A DNA stretch of 64,000 bases, from the NCBI GenBank assembly GCA_008692225.1, contig VICG01000006.1, forward strand, positions 160,001-224,000, read 5' to 3'. Each line of letters opens with the position of its first letter. The first letter of the stretch is position 1. Origin of the DNA: Monilinia fructicola (Eukaryota; Ascomycota; Leotiomycetes; Helotiales; Sclerotiniaceae). The position numbers were made by a program, and so were the translations under genes. The notes below the pieces were generated by a model. The model made no database searches and was not told the DNA's origin. It saw only the letters and a list, made by a program, of their open reading frames with translations. This document shows positions 49,614-60,000 of this stretch, piece by piece.

Positions 49614-52041
49614 ATTGAATACGTTTGAGTGACTTCCTGTTGTTTGCACAAGTAAGAAGAAAGTATTGCTGTTGATGTAAAAGTTTTGATCGCGCGGCGA
49701 TTTTTATATTGAACGCTATTAATGCGCACAAATTTAAATGTGTAATATGTATTGCTATCGCTTTAAAGATTGTAGAGAAGATATAAATTATACCTGATTG
49801 AATATCTTACGATATTGGTTTGAGATTGAATTTTGTGTTTTGCGTGAGTTTGCTGGGGGGGGAAGTGGTGGGCGAATATTCTTTTCGATATTGAGGAACC
49901 TCGAATTTCGTACAAAAAAAGCGAAGGAAGTTGTTAAGGGCAAGAAAGGTCGACGGTTAGTAGCTTCAACTTCTGGGAGGAGTTAGTATGTTTTAGGTTT
50001 AGCGTGATTATGATGATTCTGTGAGTGGTGGGTGAACGGGGTTTGCTCTACTTTGCGCCTTAAATCCAAGGTATCCTGTTTTGTCGGACAGAAAAAAAAG
50101 AATCGTTCATCTCATCACGTGCCCATCCAATCAATAAACAGCCGTCGGTAGAATCATGGTCGATGATGTTCGATCAACAGTCAATACAGTACAGCAATCC
50201 ATGGATGGGCCAACCTCATCAGTGCCATCCCAGCAACCGTTCCTACTCCGTACTCCGTACAGCAATATGTAGTTTGCTTACTAATGCTTGTATAATAAAT
50301 ATATTTGGCATTGAAACTTCGACTTTCGTTATCATGCCTTTCCCTTCGCCCTTCGACCAATATGATGAAAGCCCTGAGTCTTTACTCCTATGGCACGACA
50401 TGCATATGGCCCTCTCTAGAAGGGTAATAGACATTATGAGATATGCCTTCATGCGATTGTGGACTCTGCTCATCTGGCACAATATGGCCCTTGACTATTT
50501 GCAAAGCTTTTTCACGTTATGCATGATCATCGTATCGCAAATTTGGCTCTGGAACCGGGTTCTAATGTACGAGATGCTGAATGCGGTTTCGATCATGTCG
50601 CTATTCATCCCGCAAAGTCGGCGGGTTTCCATGTTCATGGAATACATGTGATGAATCATCTTGTTGTCAAGGCACGAAATAATGACAAGACTGATTGATA
50701 CATTGGATGGGGAAATCACCATTTACAAGTATCATCATTATCATCATCGTCTTGGCGTGCCTTTAATCATGATACCTTTGATGGAATCTATAAATTAGGG
50801 GCATTGATTTATGTAATTGCGTCGGAGGTGCTGTAGCAAAATTCTTTCGTGTCATTTGACTAGAAGATCTGCTTGCTATGCAAGTTCAGATAGCCTCAAA
50901 ATCATTCATTAACACGTCATTATTAACATTCATGAAAGGTCATACCAGTTAGTCAATGATTACTTATGAACATTAGGTATGAATGCGATTCAATCGATCT
51001 CATAACACAAGCCAAAAATGTCGGAACTTCATTAGCGAGTATCATGATACATGCAGCTATATGCTTGCGCACAAGTGCTTCAATCAAGGCGTACTCGAAA
51101 AGTGGTGTAAAAGGTTGCCGACAAGTATATTATGTTCAAGGATCTGTGCAATCATCTTCTCCCGACGTTGAGGTTTCATATCCTGACTGCTATTCCATAT
51201 TTGATTTTCAGTTTATTGCTTCTTCAGTCTTTATATCAGTCTGGTAAAGGGTCATAACGCTTATCTTTACTGGCATGCGGCATGATACATTCCAGTCTCG
51301 GAGAGAAAACCTTTGGAGATGATTGCACAGCGGAATGAGGGATGGGAATGGATTTTTTCTGGCATCTAAGCTTAGGATATGGGTTGCTTATGGTTCTAAC
51401 TTACGCGTTGTGGGTTGTGATCTTTCTCTTGATTCTAGATACCCGGTTCTATGCGACTTTGAATTACATAGGTATGATACCGAAGCAATGATCGTGATTG
51501 TATCATTGCATTGGGAACTAGCAAAATCTGTCTAAACTTGCCACACCAACCCTTTTTGAAGGTATCCGAGTACCGGACGGCTCCCAGAGCCATAAGCCTA
51601 GTATCATCGGAATGTTAGTTTGCTCACTCGAAAGATCAGCACGATAACTTTCGCACAAACAAGTATCAATGCACCTATGAGATTTCATTTTTTCCGGTCA
51701 ATATAGGTGTCGGTTTGATCCATTGGTTACTGATAATACAAGACGCTATGTTACACCGGTTTTGACCACGAACAAGTGTTACGGTTTGTCAGAATCTCTG
51801 AACAAGCAAACAATCTAGGCATCAGTTCATCCACCTCGTGGGTACTTTAATAGTCAGAAGATATCTTGACTCATATATGGTTGTTTCACGGTCGTATCCG
51901 GTACCGGCTGGTAAGGACGTAAAAGTTAACTTCATGGCCTTTCCCTCCTCCTTTACTGTCTCTCCCTAACTTTTCTCCTCACCTCAAATCTTGTGCCACA
52001 CAATTCTGGGCCAAAAATCGAAACCCAAACCTATCTTCAAT
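49614..52041. other. Intergenic, one doubtful small frame
   Basis: 2.4 kb between divergent genes. A TACTCCGTACTCCGTAC duplication is at 50244-50260. Apart from the small frame at 50334-50651, nothing coding is recognised; other short frames lack features. Confidence 0.5.
50334..50651 (+). CDS. Possible small membrane protein (doubtful)
   Basis: 105 aa from the ATG at 50334. The start (MPFPSPFDQYDESPESLLLW) is followed by a long hydrophobic, Met/Trp-rich stretch (LWTLLIWHNMALDYLQSFFT, LCMIIVSQIWLWNRVLMYEM) that could make one or two membrane spans. No family is recognised and no intron or conserved neighbour supports it. It may equally be a chance frame; the composition is the only argument. 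Confidence 0.25.
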   Translation: MPFPSPFDQYDESPESLLLWHDMHMALSRRVIDIMRYAFMRLWTLLIWHNMALDYLQSFFTLCMIIVSQIWLWNRVLMYEMLNAVSIMSLFIPQSRRVSMFMEYM

Positions 52042-53253
52042 ATGCTTCTCGAAAGTATCGACCTAGGAAGATCTCATCGCGATTCCAGGCATGCTCTTTC
52101 ACGCCTTAGCAACCATCAAGGTTCAACCTCTGGTTGTTATGATATCCGCCATGAGAAAAACGGAGTTCACTGGGAAGGATGCCCAAATTATAATCCAAGT
52201 TCAAGACAATTGGCAACTAGAGATCAATTATCAATGGGTAGGATGAGAAATTCTGGCAGAGGGATCCCTAGACTTGGAGATTCAATATCTTCAATGGGAT
52301 TATCTTCACTTCAACGGAATCATTTCAATCCCACTGAAAGGTATTTTGAAGGATCGGGTGGTATGGAAGCTCTTGCAATAGGAGGAACGCGCCCAAGATC
52401 TAGAAACATCGGTCAAAATCCTGGTGGTCTTGAAGCTCTCAGACTTGGTGGACAAGATCTTCGAGGTAGAAATCCCAGCTTGCATGGCGCACCACCAACA
52501 GGTCAAGAACAATTTGAAGGACTTGGCAACAGAAGATTGCCATCATCTCTAGCCTCTGACCATTATGCAGCTTTCGAGCACCTCATGAATCACGACGCGA
52601 TACCCAGATCATCACACCGAAGACTTCCCAATCCAAGTCGTCAATCCCTACGCGAAGATGAATATCTGAATTCCCGAATGCAGAATCCTAGATACCAGGA
52701 TCCCCGCGTCCCATCATCCCCAATGCAATTCCAAGACCTAGGTCCTGGCCCCCCTGAAATTGACATTGCGCCTAAGCACCACCCTGCAGTATATTACGGA
52801 TCAAACTCCCCGCGTCCACCTCAACGTTCCACGCCCCGAATGATGTATAATGAAATGGCCATGAGCAGCCCTCATCCTCACCACAGTTTCCACCAGCAAA
52901 GTCCCAATCCTCTGATGTACGGCGAAATGGACAGTCCACTTACCTCCTCTCGCTACGGATCCATTCATTCTCCCACAGGAAGTAATGCGGATTTACACCG
53001 TTCAATTGGTATAGAACAGATGAGGCCATATGCTACTCATGGGCACGTGGGTAGTCGAAATCATCTTGGTGGTCATGACAGTCGTATGGAGACAAATTAT
53101 CAATCTCCTTACGTGGAAGATTGGGTTAGTGAAGCGGGAATGGGAGTACAGGATGAGATGCTGCAGAGACAAGCTGCGATGGAAGGGGGTTTGTTTTATG
53201 ATGAGAGGGGTGGTATGGAGGGTGATGGGTATGGGAGGTCTAGATTAGTATGA
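52042..53253 (+). CDS. Unknown disordered protein, Arg/Ser/Gly/Pro-rich
   Basis: 403 aa, single exon, first ATG in frame at 52042. No family recognised. Composition is low in hydrophobics and rich in Arg, Ser, Asn, Pro, His and Gly, with loose repeats: GSGGMEALAIGG / NPGGLEALRLGG, and Met-Tyr-Glu units MMYNEMAMSS / LMYGEMDSPL. Such proteins often serve in RNA granules or as transcription cofactors, but nothing here proves that. The long uninterrupted frame and codon use in a region otherwise closed in all frames support coding. Confidence 0.6.
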   Translation: MLLESIDLGRSHRDSRHALSRLSNHQGSTSGCYDIRHEKNGVHWEGCPNYNPSSRQLATRDQLSMGRMRNSGRGIPRLGDSISSMGLSSLQRNHFNPTERYFEGSGGMEALAIGGTRPRSRNIGQNPGGLEALRLGGQDLRGRNPSLHGAPPTGQEQFEGLGNRRLPSSLASDHYAAFEHLMNHDAIPRSSHRRLPNPSRQSLREDEYLNSRMQNPRYQDPRVPSSPMQFQDLGPGPPEIDIAPKHHPAVYYGSNSPRPPQRSTPRMMYNEMAMSSPHPHHSFHQQSPNPLMYGEMDSPLTSSRYGSIHSPTGSNADLHRSIGIEQMRPYATHGHVGSRNHLGGHDSRMETNYQSPYVEDWVSEAGMGVQDEMLQRQAAMEGGLFYDERGGMEGDGYGRSRLV

Positions 53254-54873
53254 CGAAGGCTTGTCAAGGTTTTGATGATGCAGTAGAAATATTAAGGTTC
53301 ACGATGAGGAATTGGAAGTTTTGAGTTCGCCGTTGGGTGTCAATTGATAAGAGTAAGTTCAATATTGTTTATTATCGTTTATTATCGTTCAATATACCTA
53401 CATGACAGTTCAACCATATCATTCATCGATTTTCCTTGTTTTCTGCATACTCCGTAGAACAAAATACACACCTAGCTATATCAATTAATCAACTAATATC
53501 AAAATGTCAGACTCCTCATGCCTTATAGAAATGTGGATAATTCTTCCTAGGTATCCCATCATACTACCTAATGCCAAGCGTGATGACCCCTCTCATACAC
53601 TTTCATACCTATTAAAATTGACCTCGTGACCGTCATACTCACTGCTAAACAACATCATCTTAAGCTCCTCGGAATCGCCGCACCTCAAACATCCAATACA
53701 TGATCTGCATCTCCTCGCCCTTCCACTCAAAAGGTGATTCGGCACCGAGTCTACTAAATCCAGAACCCTTTCATGCCGGTCCGGTTAACCATAACCTTAC
53801 ACATATATAATTCCGGCTTCATTCCTTATAGGGCTAAGGACGGTCAAAAGAGCCAACCCTAACGCAACTCAATCCATCCACTTGCATTCAAAAGTGGACT
53901 CTCTAGTGCAGACAACACATCCATTTCCAATTTTCCAATTTTTTTCACTACTGTACTATACGGAGGAGTATAGGATTGTTGTAGGATTACACAATCGTCA
54001 GTCGACGCAACATAACTTCGGAAAAGCATTGCAAAAATATTGGTTTGCAATAAATGCCAAGAACGGAAAATTCGGCAATGGTTGAGTGAGCTAGAACTAC
54101 TTGGTAAGGTGGCGGGGCGGGGCTGAGGGTGTGGCTTGGGGTGCGCATGCAGTCTGGGTTGACGTGTGTGTGGTTTGCTTTTTTGGTAGCGATGGAAGGT
54201 TGCGAGGGGTGCGAGCTTGATGACGTTAGGAGTTAGGAGTTTGGAGGCTGGAGGTGGGAATGGGTGCGATACTGCGAGTACGATGATTTTGTTTGGATTG
54301 AGGGAATGGGCAAAGCTAGAGTACGGAGTAGATTAATAGTTGGAGGGGAGGGATGGATTCGCTGAATGAAGGGGCCGGAAGCGAGGGATAAAAGAGAGGG
54401 CCTTGTCATTCATCGAATTACTTCATGGGTGTACTAGATTACTGATAGTATTTCGTATGGAAAAAAAATGCCGACAACTTTAACTATGAAGATGTGAATG
54501 TCAATCAAAATCACAAAACAGATGATTGCATCATGTTCAATAGATAACATGTATGTGAATCCTTTGGAATGATCAATGCATTTCCTCCGTAGAACCAATG
54601 CCAGCCCATCAGCATTGCCCCTCCATAAATCCTTCTCGAAGCAACAGAAGCTTTCCATTACATGACTAACCAGGATATGTTTGTTCACTTACTCGTGGCG
54701 CAGTATGCCCCTCATATCGGAAGTCGGCCAATATCTCCATATCAGCCAACCAAATCCTACACATCTTCCCCGCTGATCCGTCAGCTCTATGGTTTAGGCT
54801 CTCAAGGCTGCAGATGATATGATTCACTGTGCCTCACAGGTATATCCGTGCTATGTACTCTGTGTTGTGCCAT
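53254..54873. other. Intergenic, no gene seen
   Basis: About 1.6 kb. TACGGAGTA-type motifs at 53448-53457 and 54322-54330, with a related TATACGGAGGAGTATA palindrome-like site at about 53958-53973. Low-complexity repeats of GTTAGGAG/GGAGGTGG at 54225-54260. No coding signal. Confidence 0.55.
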
Positions 54874-54880
54874 TATATAA
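54874..54880 (+). promoter_or_regulatory. TATA-like box upstream of the 55-kb gene
   Basis: TATATAA lies 155 bases before the ATG at 55035 and is followed by CT-rich and CA/AT-rich leader typical of highly expressed fungal genes, ending ACAAACAAACAAAAATG at the start codon. Confidence 0.4.
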
Positions 54881-55034
54881 GATCCTCTTACCCACCTTCT
54901 ACTCTTTTCTCCTCTGCTTACATCTGACAACGATCACAACGCATCGTATCTACTTCTACCATCAAAACCATCGAAAACATCATCAAACACATCAAACCTC
55001 ACGATATAATATCAAAGAAGACAAACAAACAAAA

Positions 55035-55922
55035 ATGTCCAACCAAGACTTCTATGGTGGTGGGAACTCAAACCCGTATCCACCTCAACAACCATATGGT
55101 GCCGCACCTCCTCAGCCATACCCCCAACAACCTCAATACACCCAAGACAACACTGCCTATCCTCCGGCACCAAACTATGGACAAAACTCCTACCCACCTC
55201 AAAATCTTCAGCCACCCTACGGCGCACCCGGTCCTTCCCCCGCACACTCTCCATCCCCATACGGTGCTCCCCCACCCCCAACAATCTCCCTACGGACAAA
55301 ACCCCTACCCACCCCCAAACGATCCATACGGAAACCAAACAAGTAAATGCTTACGCCGATAACCGGGGCTACTCCCCAGCACCCGGCCCCTACGGCGCAC
55401 CCGCCCCATACGGCTCCCAAGCACCAACCTACACCGAACCCGGCGCCAATCTCCCACCCCAACAACTCGACGCCAACGGCCAACCCGTCGAAGGCGACCG
55501 CGGGCTCGTATCCATGGGACTCGGAGCCGCGGGAGGCTGGGGCGTGGCCTCCCAAACGGGACGGGGAACGATGGGCAAGCTCCTTTTACGCCGCCGGCGG
55601 CATGATCGCGGGGCAATTTCTCGGAAACAAAGTGAAGAAGTACCGCAAAGATCACAACAATCGGGACGTAGAATACTACGAGGACGCACAGACGGGACGC
55701 GAATGTTCGCCGCCGCGAGAGGGCGAGGGCTTGCATCCACAGCATGCGCAGCAGGGGGGGTACAGGGGCGATGAGAAGTATGGGGGTCACGGAGGCTATG
55801 AGGAGGATAGACATGGGAGACACCATCACGAGCACGGTCATCACCATGGACACGAGCACAGGAGTCACTCGAGACATTCTAGCCATTCGCATGGGAGACA
55901 TCATGATGATGATCGGTATTAG
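55035..55922 (+). CDS. Pro/Tyr-rich glycine-zipper protein with His-rich tail, three frameshifts
   Basis: About 294 aa after allowing three one-base shifts. The N-terminal ~110 residues are PYG/PPQ-rich repeats (NPYPPQQPYGAAPPQPYPQQ) of the kind found in prion-like or annexin-like disordered regions. A glycine-rich hydrophobic segment follows (LVSMGLGAAGG, then YAAGGMIAGQFLGNKVKKY), resembling a glycine-zipper two-helix membrane unit as in the 17-kDa-antigen-like fold. The tail is strikingly His-rich (HGRHHHEHGHHHGHEH, SHSHGRHHDDD), a possible metal-binding stretch. Frame changes fall at C5 (55269-55273 or 55275-55279), A3 (55337-55339) and T4 (55584-55587); in each case one base fewer joins the frames, and the total length is then a multiple of three. 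Start chosen at MSNQDFYGGG with an A-rich leader. Function unknown; related fungal proteins are usually annotated as stress-linked. Confidence 0.6.
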
Positions 55923-56460
55923 GGGATAATGAGCGGAGCGGAGCGGAGCTGAACGAGTGTGCACTCGAAAAGCGGAGTGAAGCCCAGCATTGGCCCCGGG
56001 GAATAGGACAGGATACGAATTCCACATCTCCAACGCAGATGTGGAATGGATATCCGAACCGAGAGGATGGGCTGGATTTTGGCGTTCGGATATGCTATAT
56101 GCTATGTTATGCGACGTAACGAACGATGACATATGACATGAAAGCCACTGTGGAACGAATCGACGATGACAGCAACATGTCGTCGTGGGATCATGCAGAA
56201 GAGGTTATGATGTGATTGGATATGACGGGAAGTGGGATGGGCTGGGAAAGGATGGGATAGGATACGCTAGTTTCAATTGTTAAATATCAACACTGTACCG
56301 AGCATCAACTCATGATCCTCTATTTTTCCGATTTTTCGTGTCAAACCATGATTTGAGACATATGTATGCATGGTCACGTTATAACTTCCTCACTCCATCT
56401 TTTAAGTGCCCCATCATGCATCAACGCTTCCATTCTCAACCCAAATTTACAAGATTATGG
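55923..56460. other. Intergenic, no gene seen
   Basis: Downstream of the His-tailed gene. GGAGC repeats at 55932-55950 and GGGATAGGAT repeats near 56240-56265 were the only features noted. Confidence 0.55.
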
Positions 56461-56716
56461 TACTTGACGTTGTTTTGGGTCAATGCCAGGCTAAAATCTA
56501 CAAAATAGTATATATTTTAAATTCTTTTTTATATATTATAAAACTTCCATTTTTAAAAATTTAAATATACTAAACGTTTATTTTTTAACTTAATAATACT
56601 ACAAAGCATTATTTTATAATTTTTAATGGATTTGTTAATTTTATTATAATTTTTTAAAATAAGTTACATTTTCAGTTAATTTTTAGCCCGGCATTGACCC
56701 AAAACAACGCCAAGTA
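56461..56716. mobile_element. 256-bp MITE with ~40-bp inverted ends and TA borders
   Basis: Left end TACTTGACGTTGTTTTGGGT and right end (reverse complement) TACTTGGCGTTGTTTTGGGT match over about 40 bases, continuing CAATGCC[A/G]GGCTAAAA. TA at both outer ends suggests TA target duplication, as in Tc1/mariner/pogo (Fot1-like) elements. The interior is A/T-rich and non-coding. The two mismatches between the ends at conserved sites are G-to-A, which fits RIP. The same terminus occurs at 5229, 5321 and 9110. Confidence 0.8.
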
Positions 56717-57023
56717 GATATGGATAGATTCAAGTGACTTTAAGGGGAACTGGCCTTGAGCACTCTGCAAGCAACTCAATCCCGAGAAGAAATGAGCACC
56801 AGTAAGCAATAAACATAAACCTCAAAGCGGAAACTCACTCGCTCACTTGATTCAACGGGCAACATAACCAAGAAACGGTATCTATTCATCTACACATCTA
56901 TTCGTCTATTCCAAAAAAATCCACAATAACCGACTCGGTACAAACGAAACCCCGCACACTCCCCAAAGAAAAAAAAAAAGATTTCAAAAGAATTCCGTAT
57001 CGAACCAACATCCAATTCGAAAT
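56717..57023. other. Short intergenic 3' flank of the NRPS gene
   Basis: Between the MITE and the NRPS stop. A-rich runs at 56968-56980; no gene seen. Confidence 0.5.
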
Positions 57024-60000
57024 CTAAACCCGATCCCGCAAAAACTCATACCAATGCCCTGCCTCTTCCAGCGTAATTATGTTTGCTGGTCCAAAGATGC
57101 CGAGATCGAGTTCTTCGGTATCGGGATGGTAGCGGAATTCTATATCGATTGCAGGCTGTATTTGATAGAGAGAGTCATTAGTTTAAGATTCTCGGAGATA
57201 AGTTCAGGGGGTGGGGTGATGAAGGGGTGGGGAGAGCAATTGAGAGAGGGTGGGAACTGGGAAAAGTTATATCGAGAGAAAGAAACAGAATTAAATTTAC
57301 CAGATATGCTCCACAATCCTTCACAGCCTCCATATTCTCATTTCTCGTCGGCTTCACCGACCTCGCATAACCCTCCCGATCAACTATCGGTTGAAGAAGA
57401 TCATCATCATCATCATTCTTCTCTTCTGCCTTTCGAACGTCATGTTCTTGATGGAAAGTACCGCAGGAATTCATATTCTCTTCGACGTTGTCATTTTTAC
57501 CGTTCTCCGCATTCTGATCCTCTTTTTCAACTATCTCCCAATCCTCGCCATCCGCTACTCTGTTCCCATTCTCGACCTTCTCATCCCCATCTACCACTTT
57601 GACAATATTGATCCACCCATGCACCTTCACTCCCGTCCATTCATAGATCTCATCCAATCCCACATTAGCCATACCGCCTTTGCCGATCTTTCTCAGAGCT
57701 CTCTGTACACCATTGGCCGACACTTCATCTGCAGAATCAATATCGACGATGATTGGTAATAAATTGAGGGTGGGAGCCAACATCGTAGATAGATCTTGGG
57801 AAAACGGAAAGCGATTCGCGAGATACAGACCTACGACTAAATTCTTCTCGAGTTGGTATGCATTTGGCGTGTCGGAATCATTGCCTGATTGTTTCCTTCC
57901 GATAAGTTTGGATGCCATGACAATCAGGATGTGATCAATGGATACGTCTCGGAGCCGCGCAAGCAACTTGAGACGTTTTGCTTTTATACCCGGAATAAAG
58001 AATTCGGTTCGCTCTGTGCCTTCAGTTTCCGGATAGACTGCTGGGGGAGGGGCGAGATGTTTATTTTCATCGGCAGAGCCAAGATAATTTACCCATTGAT
58101 CTTTCACATCATTCGTCTCCTTAATAGTTGTCGCTACAAATGTCTCCCATCTTGCCTGAGGGATAGAAAACGTATCTAAAGATTTGGAGTCTTTATACCA
58201 GGCTTTCAAATGTTCAATTAACAAGGAGATACTTATGCCATCGTAAAGAGCGTGGTGAATGTGTAGGTGCAATTCAAAGTCCTCATTCGGAATACCTGAT
58301 TCGGAAATATTTCCAATGACAAAAAGACGCACTGGCGGTTCTTCGAGGTGTCTGATACCACAGTATTTAGTCCATTCTTCGGGAGTGAGTGGCTTAGTTG
58401 TATAGACTATCTTATTTGAGGGTTTTTTGTAAACAATCTGGGCGATTTTAGACTCTGGGCCCGCCACATGGAAACCAGTGCGCAGGATATCGTGTTGGCA
58501 TTGTAGTTTGAACCACGCAAAATCAAGGCGGTGTCGGTCGAATCGAATCCATTATACAACTTGAATTTGAAGGTTGGGCAGAAAGAGAAACCCTTGCGAG
58601 CCTTGCCAATGTCTAATCATATATCTTTGTCCCGCTGTTGCTGGCATGATGTAATCTATAGGGCCCCAAGAAGCTTGCAAACGATCAAAATCGGTATGTG
58701 TGAACCATGGCGTAGAATTTACGAGAATTGCGTCAACATCGATCGTGGTGTCTTGCTGAGGTTTTGGTTCCTCAGAAAGGTGCTTGGCAATGTCACGAAT
58801 TGTGAGATATTTCATTATTTTAGAGGCAGTCAGTTCGATCTTATGTTTTTTGAGTAGCGCTGGAAGTTTGAGTATTGTGATTGAATCCAAACCCAATTGG
58901 AAGATCGTCGAGTCTCTATGAATCTCCTCTTCGGGTAGACCTGAAACGATAGAGATTGATTCTCGAAGTTTCAGTTCGGTTTCTGACCAATGCTCAGATA
59001 TAGCGCCTCTTGGTGGGACTTTCTGAGGGAGATTAGTAACTAGAGGTTGAAATGTTCGAAATCCACAAATGGAAATTCCATCAGGGCGGCTCATAATGGC
59101 CTGTTCTTGGTTGTTCTTCATGATTCTTCCGAGAATCATGTCTAAATAGTCGAGGATCTCTTTGGTCTGCTCTAGGTTTCTCGCCTCAGATTTACAAGCC
59201 GCCGTCCAATAAAGACTGTCGGATTCATCTTCGATCTCCATTTCAACACAAATCGCAAACTCAACATCTGAAGAGCCATTAATAGATGAATATAATGGAT
59301 CAATTTCCTTGCTAGGTCTAGCACCTTGATACGTAAATAGTGTATCGAAGAAAGTAGTATCATTGGTTGAAGCATCTCGAGATCCAAGTGCATATGTTTG
59401 AGCCATACGAAGAGGGAAATGTTGAAATTGACGAGTTGCAGCGCTTCTCTCTTGCATGTCTCGAAGCATCTGATACAAAGTTCCACAAATCACTGATCGG
59501 ACTGCGACAGTGTTGAACAATGGAAAAATTCACCTGGTCGGCTTCGCTAGTATCACGACAAGCAAGTACAGCACCAAACAAAACATCAAGCTGACCCCAT
59601 AAGTTCTGCAAGAACGAGAGCCCAGCAGCATGTTTGTCCTAATGTTTGCAACGTAATATTGGAAGTGCTACAGAAGCTTTTGACTTCCTGTAATGAGAAT
59701 GCGGATGATCTCTCATATCTGTGAGTGATACTCTCATGAGTTGGTGATGGTTCCTGCTTTGGAAATGTTGAAAGGTGGTGAATTCCAGAGTGTCGCCTTC
59801 CAGAATTCTTTGGCTTCATTGTTAACAGAATGGAAAGCCTCTGCTATATAACAGGCATATTCAGGTCGCTTCGTAATTTCCTCGCCATAATAAGCCTTCT
59901 TAATATCATCGTGTATCATCGGCAAGGATCCTCCGTCGTAAAGAGCATGCGATATCGCCATCATAATGAACCTTTTGTCCCCGAAATGAACGGGAAATAT

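Noticed and set aside
55305..56132. 275-codon minus-strand frame over the His-tailed gene
   Set aside because: Antisense shadow; His codons give Met/Val/Ser repeats. The plus strand has start context, TATA box and meaningful domains.
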